Source: Candidatus Hydrogenedentota bacterium
GTDB taxonomy: Bacteria > Hydrogenedentota > Hydrogenedentia > Hydrogenedentales > SLHB01
Direction: 5' to 3'
Length of the DNA stretch: 47,006 nt
Assembly (NCBI GenBank): GCA_019695095.1
Contig: JAIBAQ010000023.1
Coordinates: 1 to 47,006 of the forward strand
Part shown: positions 8,887 to 17,760 of the stretch, in pieces
Layout: every line of letters starts with the position of its first letter
Numbering within the stretch: position 1 is the first letter of the stretch
Made by a program: the position numbers and the translations under genes
Notes under the pieces: generated by a model
Database searches by the model: none
Seen by the model: only the letters and a program-made list of their open reading frames with translations
Told to the model about the DNA's origin: nothing

Positions 8887-9302
8887 GGTCTATATTCCTT
8901 CAATTGTCCAGACCAGCCGAAGCTACGCATGAATGCGAGCCCTCGTCAGTCATCAATATTGGATAGTTTCCATTCGCCTTAATCAATTCAACTTTAATGG
9001 CTTTCGAACTACTCGGCTACGTCGGCCACGCGGGCTCTCGCAGCACAATAGGCCAGTTCATATGGGCGATATTAGCCTTTGCAGCTGCCAGAGCCGCACT
9101 GTCCGCACTGCCCCTGCAATTTGCACCACAGTTGTCGACCAGAGGACGTGCTTTGAAAGGCAGTCGTGCTTGCAGGGAGACCACGGACGCGAACATGCTA
9201 CGCCTCATGGATTAACCGCGCGCACTTGCATTATTCAAAACACCCGACTACAAACGAAACGAGGAGAAGCGCTGATCGAACAATTGTTTGGTCAGACACG
9301 AT
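8887..9302. other. Divergent promoter region between methyltransferase gene and helicase operon
   Basis: About 416 bases lie between two divergent genes. Open frames of 60-140 codons cross it (8933-9349 +, 8997-9215 +, 9017-9208 -), but none has a convincing ribosome site or recognisable protein. A good Shine-Dalgarno-like gaggag at 9261-9266 is not correctly spaced to the ATG chosen for the next gene, so that gene's true start could be a non-ATG codon here. Confidence 0.35.
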
Positions 9303-10430
9303 ATGGCCTGCGCAAAGCCACCCAAACCAGAACATATGACGCCGCCTAGGGCTTTGGCCAATCCCACTGTCAGCCTCGCACAAAACTGCCTGACAGAGGT
9401 TCTCGCTGCTATTGATCGTTTGAGGCCAGGGCCGGATTTTTCAAGACAACTTGAGCGTGCGAAATCCAGCGTCGAACGAGCACTTCTAGAAGTCGTCGGC
9501 GATGACGTGAAACAGCAGCTCCGCGATCGGCTTCGTCACTTGGAGTCTCAAGCGACGCAAGTGCTGCAGTCTGCCGACCAGTCGCCCACGATCAAACCGG
9601 ATGAACCACCCCCCGCCCCGGCTTCCGTCACACCAGGGGCAACAGCCGCTCGCGCCATCGCACCGGTCATTTGTGAAGCCCTGACGAACCCCAACCATCT
9701 CATGCATCGGTCAGTTTCCGAGAGACTTTTGAAGTACGTCGACACCAACCGGGAGCTGACACAGACGTACAAAGAGCAGTTACCCAAAGACATCGCGGAA
9801 GTCCTGCGAATCGCCCCCACCGCGTTGGGATTATACAAGGAAGCCACTAACCGAGGGCAGCGCCACCCCCTTTCGTCGCAAGGGAAACTGGGCAGAGGAA
9901 CCGGAACAGCTTACGAGATCATGGGGACGGCGGCACTAATTCGCAAATCGGCCCGAGCAACGGGGAAGCCTGATTCGCCGTTGTACATCTCTCCGAGAGA
10001 TTCGCTCGATTTCGGGATCAAATTGCAGGCGAGCTATGCTGACGACGAACGGAAATTATTCCACAGCCGGAAAACGATAGAAGCAGATCTACTCATATCG
10101 AGGCCGCCGCCTCAACCCAACCGGTTGCTCGAACCACACCGAGAGATCGCCGTGGACTTCAAGCATGTGAAACACGGGAAGAGTTACTCTGACAAGGATG
10201 GGGAACAGAAGACCAAGGAAGGAACCTCCTCCCTGGCGAAACAGCTCAAGGGCGTGGCAAGCGCACTAAAAACAGAAGAGATTCATGAGTTTCACTTCGT
10301 TTCCAACGGGCACTTCAGTGAGTCTTTCCGTCGCGCCGTCGACAATGCCAACAGCGAACTGATTGCTTATGGATGCAAGCCGATACTTCTCCATGAACAC
10401 GTCATTGCCGAACAGTGTAAGCCGACCTGA
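9303..10430 (+). CDS. PD-(D/E)xK nuclease-like protein, first gene of the DEAH-helicase operon
   Basis: The protein is 375 residues from ATG 9303; TTG 9288 in the same frame is an alternative. The N-terminal 95 residues are helical and Pro-rich linker sequence follows (about 95-115). The C-terminal half has the spacing of a PD-(D/E)xK fold: GTAYEIMG (Glu about 205), then IEADLLISR (Asp about 262), then IAVDFKHVKHG (Asp about 285, Lys about 287). It would be a DNase or a nuclease-fold binding protein. The next gene starts 15 bases downstream, so it is probably co-transcribed with the two unknown genes and the helicase. The family was not recognised; the nuclease call rests on these motifs alone. 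Confidence 0.55.
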   Translation: MACAKPPKPEHMTPPRALANPTVSLAQNCLTEVLAAIDRLRPGPDFSRQLERAKSSVERALLEVVGDDVKQQLRDRLRHLESQATQVLQSADQSPTIKPDEPPPAPASVTPGATAARAIAPVICEALTNPNHLMHRSVSERLLKYVDTNRELTQTYKEQLPKDIAEVLRIAPTALGLYKEATNRGQRHPLSSQGKLGRGTGTAYEIMGTAALIRKSARATGKPDSPLYISPRDSLDFGIKLQASYADDERKLFHSRKTIEADLLISRPPPQPNRLLEPHREIAVDFKHVKHGKSYSDKDGEQKTKEGTSSLAKQLKGVASALKTEEIHEFHFVSNGHFSESFRRAVDNANSELIAYGCKPILLHEHVIAEQCKPT

Positions 10431-10445
10431 CACATCACTCCGCCC

Positions 10446-11927
10446 ATGAACCTCGACCACAGTTACGAAGAGCACTGCGCATCACGTGATCTTGTGCCGC
10501 CGCCTCAGCTTGCGGAGTTCATGCAATCCGAAATTGCGCCATCGCTTAGCAGCATCCTGTATGGGCCCAATACATCTGCGCCAGGAACGCGTAGCTTGTC
10601 TTCTGCAATGGCCCTGCTGGATGACAGCGCTCACCAGCCGCCTGCCAATCTTCTACCGCTTGCCCAAATTGACGAGCTATCGATCGCGTGCGTGATCTGC
10701 GACTCCGCATCAGATCCGGGAATGCCCGGCGCGGGCCAGGTCATCAGATGGCATCTCGCGGCAATTCCGGCCACTGCACAGGGAGCTCTCATAGATACAG
10801 ACCCCGTATCGTATTTGAGTTCTTTGGGCGAAGAATTGGATGACCGTGAAAAGGCGCTACCAATGCTGCGCGACATCGCTACTCGATATCAGGAGCAATA
10901 CGTTGCTCACGGCAGACTTCCCCGAGGATGGGTCGAACGCCCAGTACAGCTTGCATGCCAAAATGTGATTATCGGGTTATCTGCCTTTGCTCATGATGCG
11001 GCCTTTGACGGCCTGCGAGTTCCTGCATTCTTGACTTGCGAGGTTCCACACCTCGCCACTCATGAAGGGAACCGCGCGTTGTGTGCTTTGATGTTGTGCG
11101 ACGCATATCAAAACGGCGGGACCATGGAGATTCGATTTGGAACGAGACACCGCTCGCGCACCATACCCCCCGCCCTGAAACGCTATGCGAGGACTCACGG
11201 TATTCTCCTTGGGAGTGAAGATCCCTGCGCAATTTTGCCCGCAGAATCCCGCGAGCTATTTCTTGCTTCAACGCCGATGCCGGATGAGCTCTGGGCACGT
11301 GCAGTGGACCTTATGGACCGAGGCCTACTGACACCCGAACGAATCTGCCACACACTGCTCACGCCCATTTGGAGTGCGATCGAACTTGATTATATTCTCG
11401 CAGTCTCATCTCGCGCCGCAAGTATTCTGGCTGGCGGTTCGTCGGCTGAGTTGAGACGCACTCGCCTTGTCGAACAGGAAGTTGCCCGGGCCGCACTGAT
11501 GGCAGGTATGCTGTATCGCCGCGTAAGCATAGCAGATCGGAGTCACAACGCCACAGTTGCCACGGTGCATGAGGATACACGCACCAATGTCAATTGGAGC
11601 ATCGATCAGGACCGTGGGTACATCCTCTTCAGCGGTCTGGATCGTGCCCTTCTGCCCTGGCTTGATCGCGAGCACGCGCAGCCCGTAATCGACCTGGGCA
11701 GTGGGCTAGCTGTCATACCTCGCGCGCTTCCCACTCCTGTCGATTGGACCTTAGCCAGATCGCTTCAGCACGGGGCAGCCGCAATTGCATCAGCCTTGCT
11801 TGTACCCAAAGATGTTGCGGCATCCGTCCCTGCTGATATTGCAGTCTTGATCTGTCCCGACCGGCTTGCGGAAATCGACATCGAAGTGGAGAGACGGATG
11901 CAGCGAGCGAGGACTAGTCGTTCATGA
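10446..11927 (+). CDS. Protein of unknown function in the DEAH-helicase operon (493 residues)
   Basis: This gene was not recognised. It encodes a soluble-looking protein with no signal peptide or membrane segment. It has Ala/Leu-rich stretches compatible with a mixed alpha/beta fold and no Walker, metal-binding cluster or nuclease motif that could be picked out by eye. Its last codon and stop overlap the next start (ATGA at 11924-11927), so translation is probably coupled. The position between a nuclease-like gene and a helicase gene suggests a role in the same complex, which is inference only. Confidence 0.8.
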   Translation: MNLDHSYEEHCASRDLVPPPQLAEFMQSEIAPSLSSILYGPNTSAPGTRSLSSAMALLDDSAHQPPANLLPLAQIDELSIACVICDSASDPGMPGAGQVIRWHLAAIPATAQGALIDTDPVSYLSSLGEELDDREKALPMLRDIATRYQEQYVAHGRLPRGWVERPVQLACQNVIIGLSAFAHDAAFDGLRVPAFLTCEVPHLATHEGNRALCALMLCDAYQNGGTMEIRFGTRHRSRTIPPALKRYARTHGILLGSEDPCAILPAESRELFLASTPMPDELWARAVDLMDRGLLTPERICHTLLTPIWSAIELDYILAVSSRAASILAGGSSAELRRTRLVEQEVARAALMAGMLYRRVSIADRSHNATVATVHEDTRTNVNWSIDQDRGYILFSGLDRALLPWLDREHAQPVIDLGSGLAVIPRALPTPVDWTLARSLQHGAAAIASALLVPKDVAASVPADIAVLICPDRLAEIDIEVERRMQRARTSRS

Positions 11928-12967
11928 GCAGAGAATCGCGAACATTTGTTCGAATCCCCGAGTCCCAAGCGCCACGTGTTCTCGAATTAGCGGATCAGGC
12001 TCTTCAAGCGCTTGCACGATCAGCCAAACAACTGCCGGGCGAGCGCACCGAAGCACTCAGATTTGAGGCGATTCACGCCTCGATTGACCAAATAGCGATA
12101 TCTGCTCTTGGTAATAACGCGCCGTTTGAATTCGCTCCTCGTGATGATGCAAGTGCCCTTATGCCTGGGCCTACAGTCATAGGTCCCGGCTTTACGCATT
12201 CTGCATCAACGACTGAAAAGATTGAGCGTTGGATCCGCGAAGGCGCAGTTGTCGTTGAGTTGCGATTGCCGCATGGCCCGGGCGCAACAATACCCGCAGG
12301 AACTCAAGGTGCTGGACCACCCAAACCAGCGGAGCGATGGACCAGCTCATATCGACGAGACGTCGATGCTATTCAGGAGCGATTTCGGCATCACTTGGCG
12401 GTAGCCACCCACAAGGGCCCCAACGACTCTCACAGTGCCGCGCTGTATCCAAGCGGCATCCCTAATCGCATTTTAACTGAATCGCTCCGTGAGTTTGCAG
12501 ATTCAGTCCCCGGAATATCTCGCGTTGATGTGCCAGTAATCTACAGAGATCAGTCGAGGGGACGCCCATTCCCACTTCGCTCTCTGGTACTGAGCGACTC
12601 TATTCCCGCCCACTGGCGTAAATTGCGCTTTACGCTCATATCCATTCGGCATGTGGAAATGGATGCCATAGTCGATGGCGCTTGGCTGAGAAACGTCAAG
12701 ATCAGCAGGTCCCGGCCGGCAGGATTGACTGATGACATCGTCTATGAGCTGTCTCTGCGCCAGCTGAGCTTTCTGACGGCTCAGCAACCGACAGTGATAG
12801 CGATGTACCAAACGGGTCTTGAGACCGCTGTTGTTGGTTTCTATCGCGCGGTTACTGAGCATCTTATTCATCACCCCAATTCATTATGTGTCGTGCCACA
12901 TTACTACCAGTCGGTTGGTGACTTTGCTCGCGGGCACGCGTGGACAACAACGGGGGCGTCTTCGTGA
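11924..12967 (+). CDS. Protein of unknown function in the DEAH-helicase operon (347 residues)
   Basis: This gene was not recognised. The ATG overlaps the preceding stop by 4 bases, and its own stop overlaps the GTG of the helicase gene (GTGA at 12964-12967). These are tight signs of translational coupling on both sides. The protein begins helical and looks richer in beta strands towards the C-terminus (LRFTLISIRHVEMDAI region). It has scattered His and Tyr residues near the end but no motif that identifies a family. No signal peptide or membrane segment is visible. Confidence 0.8.
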   Translation: MSRESRTFVRIPESQAPRVLELADQALQALARSAKQLPGERTEALRFEAIHASIDQIAISALGNNAPFEFAPRDDASALMPGPTVIGPGFTHSASTTEKIERWIREGAVVVELRLPHGPGATIPAGTQGAGPPKPAERWTSSYRRDVDAIQERFRHHLAVATHKGPNDSHSAALYPSGIPNRILTESLREFADSVPGISRVDVPVIYRDQSRGRPFPLRSLVLSDSIPAHWRKLRFTLISIRHVEMDAIVDGAWLRNVKISRSRPAGLTDDIVYELSLRQLSFLTAQQPTVIAMYQTGLETAVVGFYRAVTEHLIHHPNSLCVVPHYYQSVGDFARGHAWTTTGASS

Positions 12968-15900
12968 CTCGCGGCACTGTTACCACCACGGTATGGCAGG
13001 CTGGGTGCAAGGACTGCGAGGCCGAACGTCTCGCATCGGGGCAAGCGCACGCTTCACCGCCTTTTGAATATTCAGCCGATTGGGCTCAGCGCAATCTCGA
13101 GCGCGGTAACACTCGCTCAGATCGATGCGAAAGGCACCGCCGCGAACACCGACGCAACATACAGTCAATTGCGGTTGCATATGTGGACCTCCAGACTATC
13201 GGTATAGTGCCGGACCGTTCAGACCCAAAAGGCCCGCTCGGTGGATTAGGCCCATTGCCAACCGATCACGTCAAAGCCGCGCATGAATGCGACTTATCAC
13301 CGTTTGCTTTTGGAATGACCGATTCGGACATCCTCTCCCTGCTAGACGGCCTGAAGCAACGCCAAGTCGCCGTAGTTGAAGCTGGAACGGGTACAGGAAA
13401 GTCTACATTCATGCCGTTCAGATTAATGACTCCACCAGAAGGCGCGAATCTATCGCTTACGTCCTTTGGTCCCATTGTTGTCACGGAACCACGGAAGGCA
13501 GCAGCAATAGGCGTCGCCGCATTTGTTGGTGAAAGTCTTTGCTTTGGACATGATAGCCGGACTTGCCTACACCATATAGGCCCTGGTTATCCCGTCGGCT
13601 ACCAAGTCAGTGGAGACAAAAAGTGGGACTCCGCATGCCAGCTCGTATATGTCACCGATGGGACCATGATAAATTGGGTAAGGGACGGATCTCTTGCCTC
13701 TATTGGTACAGTCATTATTGATGAGGCTCACGAACGAAGCGAAAACATCGATATCATTCTCGCTCAGCTACGCGCACAGCTCCATCGGTATCCCCACCTA
13801 CGCGTCATTATAACGTCCGCAACTCTCGATAAGGACTTCTTCATTGAATATTTCGGTGGGCGTGATGTTGTCCATCACCTACATGTCCCGGCTCAGAAGC
13901 TATTTGGCTATGGAGTTCCCTTTTTTCTCGGACTGGACATCTCTGACTCTCTTATCAACGACGGACTTTCCCTCAAGAACGAACACGAGACGAATCCTGA
14001 CGCAGAATCGGAGCGTTTCAGTGGCTGGCCACAATCGAACACGGCATCCAATGGCCATGCGCCGTTTGAGGATCTAAATGCCTTCACACGTAAGCTGTCA
14101 GCACTGCCACGCCCGCAGGAAATGCCTATAGAGCAATGGCGCGAACTCATGCCAACGGCTGTCGCAGAACAAGTCGTTACATTGGCTTTAGGCACCAATC
14201 AGGGCGATATACTCGCCTTCTTGCCCACTACGGACACGATCAACTTTGCGGTGGAAACCATCAAGGCCCGCCTAGAAGCACGCGCAAGAGATTTTGATGT
14301 CTACCCCCTCCTGGCGACAACCCCTGCCGTTATCCGTGACCGGGCACTTGAAGCACGAAAGATCGGCGCTAAGCGAAAAATAGTCGTCTCATCAAATCTT
14401 GCGGAAACATCCCTGACGGTTAAAGGGGTCCGCTTTGTAGTGGACTCGGGGCTCATATGCCAATCGGAATGGGATCCAGAACTCGCGAGGGAATCTTTCC
14501 CGACAAAACCACACAGCCAATCCGGTGTTCGCCAAAGATGGGGCAGAGTTGGCCGCGACGCCCCAGGTTGGGTGTTCCCCCTTTACACGGTTGAACAGTA
14601 CATGTCGCTGCCGAAGGACACGCCCCCCGGTTCAACACAGACGAACCTAGAGACCTTCTCGATGAAACTCCTATCAGCGGGTCTCGATCTTGATCGAGTG
14701 TCCCTGCCGGCGAACTTCTCGCATCCAAATATAGTCCGAGATATCAACGCCCAGCAAAGCTGCGACACATTCACCAAGGAATTGATTCGAGCCAAGTCGG
14801 CTCTCGTGTCGTCGGGGGCCGTGGACAGTGACGGACACCTTACTGATTTTGGCCGCGACTTAGATCGATTCCCCGGATCAGGGTCCAGAGCAATTGCCGT
14901 GATGCTCGCTGATCAGTTGGGATGTATCCATGAAGTGGCATTTGCTCTGGCAATCCTCGCGGATGGGAAGCTGGTTGGCGGCGACAACGGTCTTTTTCGT
15001 TTTGATCGCGCATGGCCGACATCATGGCGCATTCATGCCGCGAGATGTCATCGGGCGCTGGCAATTGGCTGCGTCGATGACCTTGAGCTCGTAATTCGAG
15101 TCGCTTCCGAGTGGCAAACCGCCAGGGATCGGAAGTTGTATTGCGATACTTGGTGGCTCAATTCCCAAGCATTGTCCGACGCGTTTGAGTCAGTCGACCA
15201 GACATTGCTCACGTTGTCGCCAGCCATGAAGAGTCAGGCTACGCGCACGCTGCTGCCATCGCTAGCCAATCGAGCTCGAGCCGTGCTGAATCGTGCAATG
15301 ATTGGGCACAGATACGATCGAGTCGAGGACAAGATCTACAAGCGACAAGAAGATGACATTTCGCAGGCAGTTGCCCTGGATCGCAGCTGCCTCATAGAGA
15401 ATCCTGCCGATTCAATAATCGCTTTGAATCGATTTCGCCTAGATCCAGAAAGGGATGGCTCAGAGCGCCTTCCGGTCATTGGCAACATTGTTCTCGTCGT
15501 GCCTTGGGCTCTCGGTAGCGAAGTCGATGTGCATACACAAGGTCTCGCACTTGCGGTAGCTGTCGCGTCTCGCTCACATCGTGACTCTTCGGATGCACTG
15601 ATTCCGGCGCCCGACACGACACAATATGCCCGCCGTAGGTTTCCCGTGGGTACATTGGCCGATCTGCGCCCCTTGCCAAATAGCGAGCAAGGAGACCAAA
15701 CGCTGTATCTGGAAAACGCATCGCAACCTTTTCTGTTCTCAGATGTCTCTGCGGCAGTGAGTGACCGAGACGCGGGATTGCGCCTCACAACGGAAAGACC
15801 GGGAATGCGATCCGGTTTTGACGCCGATTGGGACCCGTTCAAGCATACAGAGCCAGAAGAACCGCCCGAGGAAACCGAGCAGCGAGTTCTCGACGTGCGC

Positions 15901-17733
15901 GCGATGGAGACAAATGACAATTATGAGCGAAGGGCTACTCGCCGGCCCGTGTTGCGCGAAACCGAGGCCAGAGATCGCTTGCTATCATGTCCAGCTACGA
16001 AGGCAGTCCTGCTACCATTTGACAATCGTGAACTGACGGCCGGGAATCGCGCCGAGGTCATTGGGTACAAGGTGATTGATGGAACCACCGTGGCTCTGGT
16101 CATCGACACCTTTGCACCAGGATTATCAAGACGCGACATAGATACTCATAGTGACCTCAAATTTTGGGATGAACTACAGCTTGAAGTGCGAGGGCTTGTG
16201 CCAGACCACGAACGCGACTGCGTTGAATTCAGGCGAGTCGATCAGCGCGGGAGGTTCTTTTTGATCGGGACAGGTACCGGTATCAACCCGTATGACCGCG
16301 ACTTCGTTCGCAGGCTTATCCCTGGAACAACCATCACCGCCCGGGTTGTACCAGATCTATTTAGCGGCGACCATGTCACAGTGACATTCGTCGAGACGGC
16401 CAGAAAGCATCTCGAATCAGCTACGGCGATACCAAACACGTCATCCAATTCGCCGCTGCCCCAGCCACTTCACGCTGCTATCGTCGAGCCTCCCAATCAG
16501 TGGCAGAAGCTTGTAGTCGAGCTCGAACATCGCGACACGGCAAGCGGAATCTCGCACCGTTTCGATGTCTGGAAGGGACTGATTTCAAGATATAATGCAC
16601 TTTCGTGCGATGTTGGGCAGCGGCTTCAAGTAACGCTAGGAATAGATGACGGCATGAGACAACGACACGCACTTTCCCTTCCCTCGCCCCTACCGGTCGC
16701 GATGATTGACAAATACAAGGCGATAGTTCGAGTCGAGAACGATCAACTGCGTGTCTTGAATGCCCCTCTTCCCGAGGCTCTTGCCGATGACCTTGCCGCT
16801 ATTGATCACAGCGAGGAATGGCAAAGAGCCGTATGGCGTTTCTATTCGGGCAGCTTTCACCTTGCGGTGATCGAGGTGCGTCCAATACCCATTCAAAGCG
16901 CAGTGGACTTTCCACGAGCATTGGTAGGTCTTCTTAAATCACGAGCTTCGCGAATCTCGCGCGATCATGGGGTTTCCTTGGAAATTGGCTCATCACGAGT
17001 CACGATTGTTGGCTTCAGCCAACCGGACATCGAAGGCGCAGAAGCCGACATTGCCGCACTTGCAATGACGCCATACGTCCTTGCTGCACTGCCCCCAGGG
17101 TCAGCAGGCAAAGTAATCGGCAAAAGCGGCGTAACTATAAAGCGACTTCAAGACATGACGGATGTCCTCAGCGTATCTGTGGAGGATGACGAACTAGCAG
17201 TGGCTGGCAGTACCCCGGAAGCAGTGCGTGCGGTTATTGCTGATGTACGAACTATGACCACCGTGGTGGTGGGAAGTATGTCTGTACCCGATGGCAAATC
17301 GGGGCTGCTCATTGGGAGACAAGGAGAGACAATCAAACAGCTGCGCACGGCGACCGGATGCCGGGCAAACAACTCGGACAGGAGTTCAGTCTGGACAATT
17401 GAGGGCCCCTCCGATGCGGCAGTTGAGGCATTCTTTCAGTTAGCCGCACAGAAAGTCTATGGCACAACAGGTCGCATTGTTCAGAGGCGCACGCTGACAT
17501 TGCTGGAGGATGCTACGAAGCCTAAGCCCCCAAAGAGGATCATGCCTTCCTCGGTTTCTACACAGAGATCGTCAGTGAAAGCTGCTGTCCAGAAAGCTGC
17601 TCCACAAGAGGTCGGGACGCGTTCACACCAGGAAACGTCAGCACACGAGGCTCAGTCCGCGAAGGGTGCTTCACCCGATTCGGCGGGCGTGGTATCACGC
17701 CTTCTTCGATACCTCCGCGACATTGTTTCTTAG
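12964..17733 (+). CDS. DEAH-box helicase (HrpA-like) with N-terminal zinc-binding cluster and two C-terminal KH domains
   Basis: The protein is 1589 residues from GTG 12964, which overlaps the previous stop as GTGA. An in-frame GTG at 12940 is less likely. Near the N-terminus C15-x2-C18 and C55-x2-H58 may bind zinc. The helicase core has Walker A AGTGTGKST (140-148), DEAH (253-256), ITSATLD, SSNLAETSLTV and RQRWGRVGRDAPG, closest to HrpA/DHX RNA helicases. The middle holds OB/S1-like beta-rich segments. Two KH domains follow, with GxxG loops in GKVIGKSG (about 1382-1389) and GLLIGRQG (about 1447-1454). KH domains bind single-stranded RNA or DNA, so this is likely an RNA-directed remodeller. 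The C-terminal tail is low in complexity. Last gene of a four-gene operon. Confidence 0.88.
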   Translation: MTRGTVTTTVWQAGCKDCEAERLASGQAHASPPFEYSADWAQRNLERGNTRSDRCERHRREHRRNIQSIAVAYVDLQTIGIVPDRSDPKGPLGGLGPLPTDHVKAAHECDLSPFAFGMTDSDILSLLDGLKQRQVAVVEAGTGTGKSTFMPFRLMTPPEGANLSLTSFGPIVVTEPRKAAAIGVAAFVGESLCFGHDSRTCLHHIGPGYPVGYQVSGDKKWDSACQLVYVTDGTMINWVRDGSLASIGTVIIDEAHERSENIDIILAQLRAQLHRYPHLRVIITSATLDKDFFIEYFGGRDVVHHLHVPAQKLFGYGVPFFLGLDISDSLINDGLSLKNEHETNPDAESERFSGWPQSNTASNGHAPFEDLNAFTRKLSALPRPQEMPIEQWRELMPTAVAEQVVTLALGTNQGDILAFLPTTDTINFAVETIKARLEARARDFDVYPLLATTPAVIRDRALEARKIGAKRKIVVSSNLAETSLTVKGVRFVVDSGLICQSEWDPELARESFPTKPHSQSGVRQRWGRVGRDAPGWVFPLYTVEQYMSLPKDTPPGSTQTNLETFSMKLLSAGLDLDRVSLPANFSHPNIVRDINAQQSCDTFTKELIRAKSALVSSGAVDSDGHLTDFGRDLDRFPGSGSRAIAVMLADQLGCIHEVAFALAILADGKLVGGDNGLFRFDRAWPTSWRIHAARCHRALAIGCVDDLELVIRVASEWQTARDRKLYCDTWWLNSQALSDAFESVDQTLLTLSPAMKSQATRTLLPSLANRARAVLNRAMIGHRYDRVEDKIYKRQEDDISQAVALDRSCLIENPADSIIALNRFRLDPERDGSERLPVIGNIVLVVPWALGSEVDVHTQGLALAVAVASRSHRDSSDALIPAPDTTQYARRRFPVGTLADLRPLPNSEQGDQTLYLENASQPFLFSDVSAAVSDRDAGLRLTTERPGMRSGFDADWDPFKHTEPEEPPEETEQRVLDVRAMETNDNYERRATRRPVLRETEARDRLLSCPATKAVLLPFDNRELTAGNRAEVIGYKVIDGTTVALVIDTFAPGLSRRDIDTHSDLKFWDELQLEVRGLVPDHERDCVEFRRVDQRGRFFLIGTGTGINPYDRDFVRRLIPGTTITARVVPDLFSGDHVTVTFVETARKHLESATAIPNTSSNSPLPQPLHAAIVEPPNQWQKLVVELEHRDTASGISHRFDVWKGLISRYNALSCDVGQRLQVTLGIDDGMRQRHALSLPSPLPVAMIDKYKAIVRVENDQLRVLNAPLPEALADDLAAIDHSEEWQRAVWRFYSGSFHLAVIEVRPIPIQSAVDFPRALVGLLKSRASRISRDHGVSLEIGSSRVTIVGFSQPDIEGAEADIAALAMTPYVLAALPPGSAGKVIGKSGVTIKRLQDMTDVLSVSVEDDELAVAGSTPEAVRAVIADVRTMTTVVVGSMSVPDGKSGLLIGRQGETIKQLRTATGCRANNSDRSSVWTIEGPSDAAVEAFFQLAAQKVYGTTGRIVQRRTLTLLEDATKPKPPKRIMPSSVSTQRSSVKAAVQKAAPQEVGTRSHQETSAHEAQSAKGASPDSAGVVSRLLRYLRDIVS

Positions 17734-17760
17734 GCTTACACTGAGTGGATGTTCTACTCG

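Noticed and set aside
8933-9349. Overlapping 60-140-codon ORFs in the intergenic region, considered as extra peptide precursors
   Set aside because: Start signals are weak and composition is not peptide-like. The minus-strand 63-codon frame at 9017-9208 has a few Cys residues but nothing shared with the candidate precursor.
15336-15920. 194-codon minus-strand ORF
   Set aside because: It is antisense to the DEAH helicase gene, rich in Ser, Arg and Cys, with no recognised domain.
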